Positions 15,192 to 22,882 of a stretch of 64,000 bases of DNA are shown piece after piece. The position numbers and the translations under genes are program-made. How positions within the stretch are numbered: position 1 is the stretch's first letter; each line of letters starts with the position of its first letter. This DNA comes from Verrucomicrobiaceae bacterium. GTDB taxonomy: Bacteria > Verrucomicrobiota > Verrucomicrobiia > Verrucomicrobiales > Verrucomicrobiaceae. The stretch lies in assembly GCA_016713245.1 (NCBI GenBank), contig JADJPM010000005.1:496001-560000 (forward strand), in the 5' to 3' direction. The notes beneath the pieces were generated by a model, which saw nothing but the letters and a program-made list of their open reading frames with translations, made no database searches and was not told the DNA's origin.

Positions 15192-16697
15192 GAAGCGCTC
15201 CAAGAGCAGCAAACCCTCCGCACTCCCGTAGCCCTCTTCTCCGAGGAGTTTGATGCACGAACGGTCAAAGACCGCTTTTCCCACCTGATCCCGCTTTCGA
15301 AGCCCACACCCGGCGAGCAGTATGGTTTTGAGGTGAATCTCGATGCCTGCACCGGCTGCAAAGCCTGCGTCGCGGCCTGTCACTCGCTGAACGGGCTCGA
15401 TGACAATGAATCGTGGCGGGATGTGGGGTTGTTGGTGGGATTGGAAAAGAAGCCGTATGTGCAGACGGTCACCACGGCCTGTCATCACTGCGAAGATCCC
15501 GCGTGCTCGAATGGCTGTCCGGTGCTCGCGTATGACAAAGATCCGGTCACCGGCATCGTGCGGCATCTCGATGACCAATGCATCGGCTGCAGCTACTGCA
15601 TCCTGAAGTGCCCGTATGACGTGCCGAAGTTCAACCTGAAACGCGGTATCGTGCGCAAGTGCGACATGTGCCAGGGCCGCCTCGCCGAAGGCGAAGCACC
15701 CGCCTGCGTGCAGGCCTGCCCGAACGAGGCGATTAAGATCCAGGTGGTGAAACTCAGCGAGGTGCCGGATCGCGGCCAGATCATCGCTGGGGCGTTTGAT
15801 TCGAGTTACACGCGACCCACCACGACGTATGTTTCATCTAAGCCGAGCCCGGAGTCGAAGCCTGCCGATGAGGGCCAACTCCGTCTCGATCACGCTCACC
15901 TGCCACTGACTTGGATGCTCGTGCTCACGCAGATGAGTGCGGGGACGTTTTTGGTGACTGCATTGACCTCTTTGACTGGATTGACAGGGCAACGCGAGGC
16001 TTGGGTTTGCTCGTTGGTGGGTTTCATCATGGGTGTTTTCGGCATCGCGTTGAGCGTTTTGCATCTCGGGCAGCCTTTGAAGGCCTGGCGGGCGTTTTTG
16101 GGCTGGCGCAAATCGTGGCTCTCGCGCGAAATCATCGCCTTCGGGCTGTTAGCGAATCTGGGGGCCATTTCGCTGTTTTTTCCATCCAGGCTCACACTGA
16201 GCCTCGCGGCACTCGCAGGCGTTTTGGCGGTTTACACTTCGGTGATGGTCTATGTGGACACTCGGAGGCCGTTTTGGTCGATGAAGCTCACCGGTGGCAA
16301 ATTCTTCGGGACGATGCTCTTGCTCGGCACGGCCATTCCCGGCGTGATTTGGGCCTGGATGGGGCATCCGCTGGCGAAAGTCGCCGTTCCGACCGCCCTC
16401 GTGCTGCGCTGGTGCGTTTCGCTGTTTGAGATGCGGGAGATTAAAATAGCCCGTCAGGATGCATCGAGCCCCTGGCACATGTCTGCCCGCATTCTCACCG
16501 AAAAACTGCCGCATCTGCTCCACGCCCGCAAAATCATGCTGTGCATGGTCGGCATCATTTTGCCGGCCATCATCTTCACGCAGTTCCATGTGGCTGCCGT
16601 CTTCACCTTGTCCGTCGCGATTACGCTGTGCAGCCAGTTGATCGAGCGACACTACTTCTTCACCGCCTGCCACGGTCCGAAAATGCCCGGTAACTGA
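15105..16697 (+). CDS. Fused DmsB-DmsC: four-cluster ferredoxin joined to quinol-oxidising membrane anchor
   Basis: A protein of about 530 residues. The N-terminal half has four [4Fe-4S] motifs: CTGCKACVAAC, CHHCEDPACSNGCP, CIGCSYCILKCPYD and CDMCQGRLAEGEAPACVQACP. The C-terminal half has eight predicted membrane helices with the DmsC-type loop LGQPLKAWRAFLGWRKSWLSREI. In the DMSO reductase family such subunits take electrons from menaquinol to the molybdenum subunit. Next to NasA it probably makes nitrate reduction quinol-linked. The start is uncertain: the only in-frame ATG (15105) and a TTG (15117) both lie in the repeat element. A 9-bp repeat encodes LTSLTGLTG in the first membrane helix. 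Confidence 0.82.
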   Translation: MIYDLANDQEAGGGGAPSQIVNHKSKIISEALQEQQTLRTPVALFSEEFDARTVKDRFSHLIPLSKPTPGEQYGFEVNLDACTGCKACVAACHSLNGLDDNESWRDVGLLVGLEKKPYVQTVTTACHHCEDPACSNGCPVLAYDKDPVTGIVRHLDDQCIGCSYCILKCPYDVPKFNLKRGIVRKCDMCQGRLAEGEAPACVQACPNEAIKIQVVKLSEVPDRGQIIAGAFDSSYTRPTTTYVSSKPSPESKPADEGQLRLDHAHLPLTWMLVLTQMSAGTFLVTALTSLTGLTGQREAWVCSLVGFIMGVFGIALSVLHLGQPLKAWRAFLGWRKSWLSREIIAFGLLANLGAISLFFPSRLTLSLAALAGVLAVYTSVMVYVDTRRPFWSMKLTGGKFFGTMLLLGTAIPGVIWAWMGHPLAKVAVPTALVLRWCVSLFEMREIKIARQDASSPWHMSARILTEKLPHLLHARKIMLCMVGIILPAIIFTQFHVAAVFTLSVAITLCSQLIERHYFFTACHGPKMPGN

Positions 16698-16724
16698 AAT
16701 GAATACATCAACCACCACTTTGAA

Positions 16725-16805
16725 TTTGGTAGAAAGATTGAGGGTAGAAAAATTTTCCCAAACCTCTGTTTCTGAAATCTTTCTACCCCTAATTTTTCTA
16801 CCAAA
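16725..16805. repeat. Inverted-repeat element of the GGTAGAAA family
   Basis: The arms 16725-16755 and 16775-16805 are inverted and match at about 27 of 31 positions. Each arm contains two related words of about 14 bp (GGTAGAAAGATTGA, then GGTAGAAAAATT). The core is only 19 bp, so the transcript would form a long AT-rich hairpin. It occupies the gap between dmsBC (stop at 16697) and nasA (start at 16812). It has the same layout as the ATTTAYG elements but a different sequence. Confidence 0.8.
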
Positions 16806-16811
16806 AGTCTG

Positions 16812-18998
16812 ATGCTAACTATCCCTGCCATGACTTTCCGCGAATGGACCGGCCCGCTGACGGCGGATCTGGTGCGCGAGCCGGTGAAGTTCGGGCTGGG
16901 GCAAATTCCGTCGCTGCTGAAGCCGGATGCGGTGACGAAGGCGGTGTGCGGTTTCTGCTCCACCGGCTGCGGATTGAACATTCACCTCAAAGACGGCGCG
17001 GCGATCAATCTCACGCCTGATCCCGACTATCCCGTGAACCTCGGCACAGCCTGTCCAAAGGGCTGGGAGGCGCTGAGCGTGCTCGATGCACCGGATCGGG
17101 CTCGCATGCCGTTGCTGCATGGCAAGGAAGTCGATTGGGACACGGCGCTGCGTTACTTCTGCGATCAGATGAAGCGCATCCTTGATCAGCATGGTCCCGA
17201 GGCGGCGGCGTTTCTCAGCACGGGACAGATCATGTTCGAGGAGATGGCCTTCCTCGGTGCCTTGGCGAAGTTTGGCATGGGCATGATCCATGGCGATGGC
17301 AACACGCGCCAATGCATGGCCACAGCCGTGACCGCCTACAAAGAAAGCTTCGGCTTCGACGCGCCGCCCTTCACCTACGCCGACTTTGAGGAGAGTGATG
17401 TGCTCGTCTTCATCGGCGCGAATCCCTGCATCGCCCATCCGATCATGTGGCAGCGTGTTTTGCGGAACAAGAAGCAGCCGGAGATCATCGTGGTGGACCC
17501 ACGCACGACTGAAACCGCGATGGCCGCCACGCAGCACTACGCCATCAAGCCAAAGAGCGATCTGACGCTGCTCTATGGCCTCGCACATCTGCTCATCCGC
17601 GATGGAGGTGTCGATCAAAGCTTCGTTGAGGCCCACACGAATGGATTTGATGCCTTTGCGGCTTTTTTGGCGGCTTTTACGCCAGAACGTGTCTCCGCAG
17701 AATCGGGCATCAGCATCGAAAGACTGCTCCATTTTGCCAAAACCATCCGAGACGGCAAAGCGGTCAGCTTTTGGTGGACGATGGGCGTGAATCAAGGCCA
17801 CCAAGCCACGCGCACGGCGCAGGCGATCATCAATCTGGCGCTGATGACCGGCAACATCGGCAAACCCGGCACCGGAGCGAATTCGATCACCGGCCAGTGC
17901 AATGCGATGGGGTCACGTTTGTTCTCGAACACGACCAACTTGCTCGGTGGACATGATTTTCGGAATGCGGCGCATCGCGAGAAGATCGCGGCTGCGACAG
18001 GCATTCCCGTCGAGCGCATTCCCGACCGACCGAGCCTTGCGTATGATCAGATCATCCAGGCCGCCGATGCAGGCACGGTGAAGGCCATTTGGTTCGTCGC
18101 CACGAATCCGAGTCATTCGTGGATCGACCAGAACGAGATGAACCGCATCCTCGACAAGCTCGAGTTCCTCGTCGTGCAGGACATGTATTGCACGACCGAG
18201 ACGGCGAAGCGGGCGCATCTGGTGCTACCTGCGGCGGGTTGGGGCGAAAAAGAAGGCTGCTTCATCAATTCCGAGCGTCGCATCGGCTACAGCCCGAAAG
18301 TGCGTCGTGCTCCCGGTCAGTCGCTGGCGGATTTTCACATCTTCCGGCTCATCGCGCACTACTGGGGCTGCGAGGAGATGTTTCGCGAATGGCAGACACC
18401 CGAAGCCGTGTTTCGCGTGCTTCAACGCTGCTCCGAAGGGCAACCGTGTGAGATCACTGGCATCGAAGGGTATGAAATGATTCGAATGGAAGGGGGCGTG
18501 CAGTGGCCGGCGACAATGACGAATGACGAATGGCGAATGACGAATGAACGACGGCTTTTCGAGGACGGAAAGTTCTTCACCGAGGATCAGCGGGCGAAGT
18601 TTTGCTTCGACGAACCGGTGGTGCCGCCGGAGCAACGGAGTGCAGAGTTTCCGCTCATTTTGATGACGGGACGCGGCACGAGTGCGCAGTGGCACACGGA
18701 GACACGGACGGGGAAGTCGGCGGTGCTGGCGAAAATGGTGCCGGAGGAGTTGATGCTGGATTTGAATCCTGAGGATGCGGCGAAGCTGGGTGTTCGGGAT
18801 GGGCAGCGGGTGCGGGTGATCTCGAAGCGAGCGGAATTGACCGTACTAACCCGATTGACTGGCTGTGTGAAGCCCGGCGAGGTTTATTTGCCGATGCATG
18901 ATGCGCGGGTGAACCAGCTCACGCATGCTTCGTTTGATCCGTTGAGCCGCCAGCCGAGTTACAAACACTCGGCGGTGCGGTTGGAGGCTACAAAATGA
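16812..18998 (+). CDS. nasA: Molybdopterin assimilatory nitrate reductase catalytic subunit
   Basis: A 728-residue bis-MGD oxidoreductase of the NasA/NapA type. It has the N-terminal [4Fe-4S] set Cys46-x2-Cys49-x3-Cys53 and Cys81 (CGFCSTGCG, ACPKGW). Cofactor and substrate motifs include HGDGNTRQCMATA and WWTMGVNQGHQATRTAQAIINLALMTGNIGKPGTG. The C-terminal domain contains LMTGRGTSAQWHTETRTGKS. There is no Tat signal, so it acts in the cytoplasm. An alternative start is ATG 16830 (MTFREWTGPL). The repeat-encoded tract MTNDEWRMTNER at about residues 569-580 lies in a variable linker, and LTVLTRLTG near 675-683 is also repeat-derived. It overlaps convergent purB by 11 bp. Confidence 0.9.
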   Translation: MLTIPAMTFREWTGPLTADLVREPVKFGLGQIPSLLKPDAVTKAVCGFCSTGCGLNIHLKDGAAINLTPDPDYPVNLGTACPKGWEALSVLDAPDRARMPLLHGKEVDWDTALRYFCDQMKRILDQHGPEAAAFLSTGQIMFEEMAFLGALAKFGMGMIHGDGNTRQCMATAVTAYKESFGFDAPPFTYADFEESDVLVFIGANPCIAHPIMWQRVLRNKKQPEIIVVDPRTTETAMAATQHYAIKPKSDLTLLYGLAHLLIRDGGVDQSFVEAHTNGFDAFAAFLAAFTPERVSAESGISIERLLHFAKTIRDGKAVSFWWTMGVNQGHQATRTAQAIINLALMTGNIGKPGTGANSITGQCNAMGSRLFSNTTNLLGGHDFRNAAHREKIAAATGIPVERIPDRPSLAYDQIIQAADAGTVKAIWFVATNPSHSWIDQNEMNRILDKLEFLVVQDMYCTTETAKRAHLVLPAAGWGEKEGCFINSERRIGYSPKVRRAPGQSLADFHIFRLIAHYWGCEEMFREWQTPEAVFRVLQRCSEGQPCEITGIEGYEMIRMEGGVQWPATMTNDEWRMTNERRLFEDGKFFTEDQRAKFCFDEPVVPPEQRSAEFPLILMTGRGTSAQWHTETRTGKSAVLAKMVPEELMLDLNPEDAAKLGVRDGQRVRVISKRAELTVLTRLTGCVKPGEVYLPMHDARVNQLTHASFDPLSRQPSYKHSAVRLEATK
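18515..18549. repeat. Five tandem AATGACG heptamers inside nasA
   Basis: Five 7-bp words (AATGACG, AATGACG, AATGGCG, AATGACG, AATGAAC) run head to tail and are read through as MTNDEWRMTNER. No inverted partner is nearby. Related CATTCNN words, the opposite strand of the same motif, lie upstream of cysS at 26344-26392. Confidence 0.75.
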
Positions 18999-20415
18999 CG
19001 CCGGGCTCGTAGCTGGCGGCGTCGGGATGGTCTTTGGCGATGGCGGCGACGCGGGCGCAGAAGGCATCGACCTGCTCGGGGGCATCGCCGGTGTTGTTTT
19101 TGCCTGCATCGACGAGGCGCTGCATGTCCTCGGCGGTGAGGGTGAGGCGCTCATCGGCGACGAGTCGGGTGAGAAGATCGTTTTCGCGGACTTTGCCGGT
19201 GCGCATGTCTTTGGCGACCTGCACGGCGTGTTCTTTGATGACTTCATGCGCGGTTTCGCGGCCGGCACCGGCTTTGACGGCTTCCATCATGACGGTGGTG
19301 GTCAGGAGGAAGGGCAGGTAGCGCATGAGTTCCTGCTCGATGACGGATTCGAAGACCTCCATCTGGTTCAGAATGGTCAGGAAGGTCTCCAGCAAACCGT
19401 CGAGGGCGAGGAAGGCATCGGGAAGCATCACGCGACGCACGACCGAGCAGGACACATCGCCTTCGTTCCACTGATCGCCGGCGAGTCCGGCGGCCATGGC
19501 GAGGTAGCCTTTGAGGATGACGTGGAGGCCGTTGACGCGTTCGCAGGAGCGGCTGTTCATCTTGTGCGGCATGGCGGAGGAGCCGACCTGGCCTTTGGCG
19601 AAGCCTTCCGAGGAGAGTTCGTGGCCAGCCATGAGGCGCAGGGTGCGAGCGAAGCTGCCTGGACCGCTGGCGACCTGGCAAAGCGAAGCGACGACCTGCA
19701 TGTCGAGACTGCGCGGATACACCTGGCCGACGGCACCAAAGGCGGCAGGCATGCCGAGATGGTGCAGGATGCGGTTTTCGAGTTCGGAGGCCTTTTTCGC
19801 GTCGCCGTTGAAGAGGGTGATTTGGTCGAGACGAGTGCCGACAGCACCTTTGAGGCCACGAGCGGGATAGGTGGCGATGACGTTTTGGAGGTCGCCAAAG
19901 GCCAGGAGGGTTTCTTCGCCGAACATGGCCAAGCGTTTGCCAAGTGTGGTAGCCTGAGCGGCGACATTGTGCGTGCGGGCGGTGAGGGGAATGTCACGCG
20001 TCTGCGCCGCACGGCGGGCGATGCCAGCAAGGACGGCCACGGTTTTGCGGCGGATTTCGAGCAAGGCACGGAAGACCTGGAGCTGCTCGACATTCTCCGT
20101 GAGGTCGCGGCTGGTCATGCCTTTGTGGATGTGCTCGTGGCCAGCGAGATCACAAAACTCCTCGATGCGCGCCTTCACATCGTGACGGGTAATGCGCTCA
20201 CGCTCCATGATGGAGGCGACGTTGATCTGACCCTTCACCTTCTCATAGGCCTCGATCACGCCGTCCGGCACGGGGATGCCGAGGTCGCGCTGGCCTTTGA
20301 GCACGGCGATCCAGTAATCGCGTTCGAGCCTCACTTTGCCCTCGTGCGACCAGAGGGCGCGCATGGGGGCGGTGGCGTAGCGTTCGGCGAGGACGTTGGG
20401 GATGGAGTCAGACAT
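18988..20415 (-). CDS. purB: Adenylosuccinate lyase
   Basis: A 475-residue fumarase/aspartase-superfamily lyase of purine synthesis. It converts SAICAR to AICAR and adenylosuccinate to AMP. The signature GSSAMPHKMNSRSCERV is present, together with the conserved TSRDLTENVEQLQ and TARTHNVAAQATTLGKRL segments that carry the catalytic His and Thr. The length fits the family. The gene is convergent with nasA and overlaps its end by 11 bp. An inverted-repeat stretch lies upstream at 20452-20553. Confidence 0.95.
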   Translation of the reverse strand: MSDSIPNVLAERYATAPMRALWSHEGKVRLERDYWIAVLKGQRDLGIPVPDGVIEAYEKVKGQINVASIMERERITRHDVKARIEEFCDLAGHEHIHKGMTSRDLTENVEQLQVFRALLEIRRKTVAVLAGIARRAAQTRDIPLTARTHNVAAQATTLGKRLAMFGEETLLAFGDLQNVIATYPARGLKGAVGTRLDQITLFNGDAKKASELENRILHHLGMPAAFGAVGQVYPRSLDMQVVASLCQVASGPGSFARTLRLMAGHELSSEGFAKGQVGSSAMPHKMNSRSCERVNGLHVILKGYLAMAAGLAGDQWNEGDVSCSVVRRVMLPDAFLALDGLLETFLTILNQMEVFESVIEQELMRYLPFLLTTTVMMEAVKAGAGRETAHEVIKEHAVQVAKDMRTGKVRENDLLTRLVADERLTLTAEDMQRLVDAGKNNTGDAPEQVDAFCARVAAIAKDHPDAASYEPGVIL

Positions 20416-20451
20416 GGGGCCGTTGGTTTAGAGAGCGTGGAGTGAACGTTC

Positions 20452-20553
20452 AACATCGAACTTTGAACGTTCAACCTTCAAGCCCACCTCAAGTCGAGAG
20501 GCTTCGAGGTTGGCGCTTCGATGTTGAGCGTTGGATGTTGAAAGTTGTTCACT
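20452..20553. repeat. Inverted repeat of GTTCAACATCGAAC words
   Basis: The left part (20452-20493) has GTGAACGTTCAACATCGAAC and GAACGTTCAACCTTC words. The right part (20512-20553) is its imperfect inverted copy (GATGTTGAGCG, GGATGTTGAA, TTGTTCAC). The repeat fills the gap upstream of purB, and its right end contains the stop codon of the beta-lactamase-like gene (20549-20551). Confidence 0.7.
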
Positions 20554-21757
20554 TCATCGCGGCGGCGGCGGCTTCTTGAAAGGCCTGGCGCATGGGGGAG
20601 GCGTCGCCAGTGGGTTTGAGGCCGGTGCGCTGGATGAGCATGATGTAAATGGTCTTGGTCGTGGGATCGATCCAACCCTGCGTGCCGTGCGCACCACCGT
20701 GGCCGAAGGTGCCGGGAGAGAGCATGGCGGTCACGCCGGTGGGCTGGCGCACGACTTGAAAGCCCAGCCCCATGCCCATGCCATCGGCGAAGCCTGCTTT
20801 CATCTCGCCGGTATGATTCGTGGCCATGAGTTGAAGTGTCTCGGCACTGATGAGGCGCTTTTTGCCAATGACTCCGCCATCGAGGATCATCTGGTAGAGC
20901 CTCAGCAAATCCTCCGCAGTGGAAAACAGGCCACCAGCGGCCAGCGGCGCACGTTTCTTGTTCGAGTAAGGTGGCGTGAGGTAGCGGATGCCGACGGGTT
21001 CGAGGCTTTTGCCATCGGAGGAGGGCTTGTAGGAGGTGGCGAGACTGGAGAGCTCCTTTTTGTCCGGCCAGAAGGTGGTGTGACGCATGCCGAGGGGCTT
21101 GAAAATCCGCTTTTCCATGAACTCCGCATAGTCCTGGCCGCTGGCGACTTCGATGAGGCGGCCGAGGGTGTTGATGCCGGGATTGCAGTAGGACCACTTG
21201 GAGCCGGGCTCGAACTGCAAAGGCGAGAGCGCGTAGGTGATGACCGCTTCCTTCAAGCTGAGCACGTCCAGCGCCTCGCCATCGAGTGGCGAATTGCTCA
21301 CGAGACCGCTGGTGTGCGTGAGCAGGTCTTTGATCGTCACCGGGCGGGAGGGTTTCACGAGCACCGTTTGCTCTCCGGTCTTCTCGCGAATCATGAGCTG
21401 GCCTTTGAACTCTGGGAGATGTTTTTCGATGGGATCGTCGATGCTCAGTTTGCCTTCTTCTTGCAGCATCATGACGCCGAGCGCGGTGATGGGCTTCGTC
21501 ATCGAAGCGATCCAGAAGACGCTGTCACGCTCCATGGGCTTCTTCGTGGCGATGTCCGCCAGGCCGACGGCTTCAAAGCTGAGCACCTTGCCTTCGCGAG
21601 CGAGCAGAGTGACCGAACCAGAGAGCGAGCCGTCCTCGACGAACTTTTGCATCGCCTGCGGGATGGCGGCGAACTTGGGATCGGAGACGAGGGCCGGTTC
21701 CTTGGCGGAAAGCGCCGAAACAGCGGCAAAGAGGGCGAAAAGCGTGAGGCGGATCAT
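20549..21757 (-). CDS. Secreted serine beta-lactamase/penicillin-binding-like hydrolase
   Basis: A 402-residue class C beta-lactamase/D-aminopeptidase/esterase family protein. The signal peptide is MIRLTLFALFAAVSALSA. The nucleophile motif SxxK reads SMTK in FWIASMTKPITALG. The second motif, YxN, reads YCNPGIN. A C-terminal HGG-type element is present (FGHGGAHGTQ). Family members hydrolyse beta-lactams, peptides or esters, so I do not assign resistance. The last codon lies in a repeat. Confidence 0.88.
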   Translation of the reverse strand: MIRLTLFALFAAVSALSAKEPALVSDPKFAAIPQAMQKFVEDGSLSGSVTLLAREGKVLSFEAVGLADIATKKPMERDSVFWIASMTKPITALGVMMLQEEGKLSIDDPIEKHLPEFKGQLMIREKTGEQTVLVKPSRPVTIKDLLTHTSGLVSNSPLDGEALDVLSLKEAVITYALSPLQFEPGSKWSYCNPGINTLGRLIEVASGQDYAEFMEKRIFKPLGMRHTTFWPDKKELSSLATSYKPSSDGKSLEPVGIRYLTPPYSNKKRAPLAAGGLFSTAEDLLRLYQMILDGGVIGKKRLISAETLQLMATNHTGEMKAGFADGMGMGLGFQVVRQPTGVTAMLSPGTFGHGGAHGTQGWIDPTTKTIYIMLIQRTGLKPTGDASPMRQAFQEAAAAAMK

Positions 21758-21784
21758 GGCGGGGAAGGAACGTTCCCTCGCTCT

Positions 21785-22732
21785 CTATTTCATCAGCGGA
21801 GCCAGCAGATGCTCTTCCGTGATGAGCCCGGCAGGCAGACCACGAGCATCCGTGACGATGGCGAGGCGGCGGCCTTGCTTGCGGAGGCGCTGGAGGGCAC
21901 GAATGGCCGATTCGCTGGCGTGAATGCTATCGAGCGTGCGCATGTGCTGGCGCACAAGACGGTCAGGCGGGAGCTGAGTGGGTAGCTCGGAGGTATCGAG
22001 CACGCCGATGAAGGCGCCGTTTTCACCGAGGACAGGCAGGACGGGCGTGTTTTGCTCACGGGCGAGGATGAGCGCCGTGTGCAAGGGCAGCTCGGCTGCC
22101 AAGGCCACGCTTTGAGTGAGCGGTTGCATGACATCCGCTGCGGTGAGGCGGTGAAAATCCAAAATGTGCTCGATGAGCCTCGTGGCGGGCATGGAGAGCT
22201 GGTGCTCGATGCCGAGGGAACGGGCGAGCTGCTTCAAATCATCCCGCCGCTGGCTTTCGGTGGAGGTGGTCATGCCTTCGACTTCACGCACCGGGGTGGC
22301 TTTGGAAGGTGAGAAAGCCCGAAAGACAGGTCTCGCGATGCCGACGGCATGTAGCAATAGCCAGACGCTGCGCAGCGAACGGAAGGGAAAGCGGCGGAAG
22401 AGCTTTTTCGGCACCACTTCGAGTCCGATGAGGAAAATCGGCAGCGAAAGCAGAAACACGATGCTGGCCTCTAGCACGCTGGCATGGCGCACGAGCGGCA
22501 GCGCCACGAGCAAAAAGACCGCGAGATTCGCGATGTGATTCGCCACCGTGATGCAGCCGAGAAGCGCATCACGATCCTCGATAAGAGCCAGCAGGCCACG
22601 GGCCCGTGGATCACCATTGGCGGCGGCGTGACGCACTCGCACCCGGCTGACGGCCATCACGGCGCTCTCCAATCCTGAAAGCAGGAATGAGAGCAGCAGG
22701 CACAGGCCGATGGCTAGGTAGGACATCATCAA
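21785..22732 (-). CDS. CNNM-type (DUF21) membrane protein with CBS pair, short form
   Basis: A 315-residue protein. The DUF21/CNNM transmembrane domain (about 1-135) has a GLESAVMAVSRVRVRHAA start and helices at LLGCITVANHIANLAVFLLVAL and IVFLLSLPIFLIGLEVVPK. Two CBS motifs follow (about 190-310). Relatives such as CorC/YfjD-type proteins are implicated in divalent metal efflux or resistance and have a C-terminal CorC_HlyC domain, which is missing here. The start could be any of the three ATGs at 22732, 22729 or 22726. Confidence 0.8.
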   Translation of the reverse strand: MMMSYLAIGLCLLLSFLLSGLESAVMAVSRVRVRHAAANGDPRARGLLALIEDRDALLGCITVANHIANLAVFLLVALPLVRHASVLEASIVFLLSLPIFLIGLEVVPKKLFRRFPFRSLRSVWLLLHAVGIARPVFRAFSPSKATPVREVEGMTTSTESQRRDDLKQLARSLGIEHQLSMPATRLIEHILDFHRLTAADVMQPLTQSVALAAELPLHTALILAREQNTPVLPVLGENGAFIGVLDTSELPTQLPPDRLVRQHMRTLDSIHASESAIRALQRLRKQGRRLAIVTDARGLPAGLITEEHLLAPLMK

Positions 22733-22796
22733 GGTGGCAGCGCTAGAAACGGGCCGAGGAGGAGATTTTCTCCGGACAAGCCCACGAAGCGCCGAA

Positions 22797-22876
22797 AGTG
22801 GAGTGATGGAGTGAAGGGGCTCAACCAGCTCGGCAGGCCGAGCTTGGCATCACTTCAAGACACCATCACTCCCGCG
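22797..22876. repeat. TGGAGTGATGGAG-type inverted repeat with internal hairpin
   Basis: GTGGAGTGATGGAGTGAAGG on the left and the inverted CACTTCAAGACACCATCACTCC-like sequence on the right (22850-22875) flank a small GC-rich hairpin (GCTCGGC-AG-GCCGAGC, 22829-22844). It lies 7 bp past the xylA stop and may end xylA transcription. It is related to the repeat at 53429-53515. Confidence 0.6.
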
Positions 22877-22882
22877 ACCAGA

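Noticed and set aside
59..18998. Carbon dioxide/bicarbonate (CmpABCD) transport instead of nitrate
   Set aside because: Same transporter family, but NirA and nitrate reductase genes in the same island favour nitrate.
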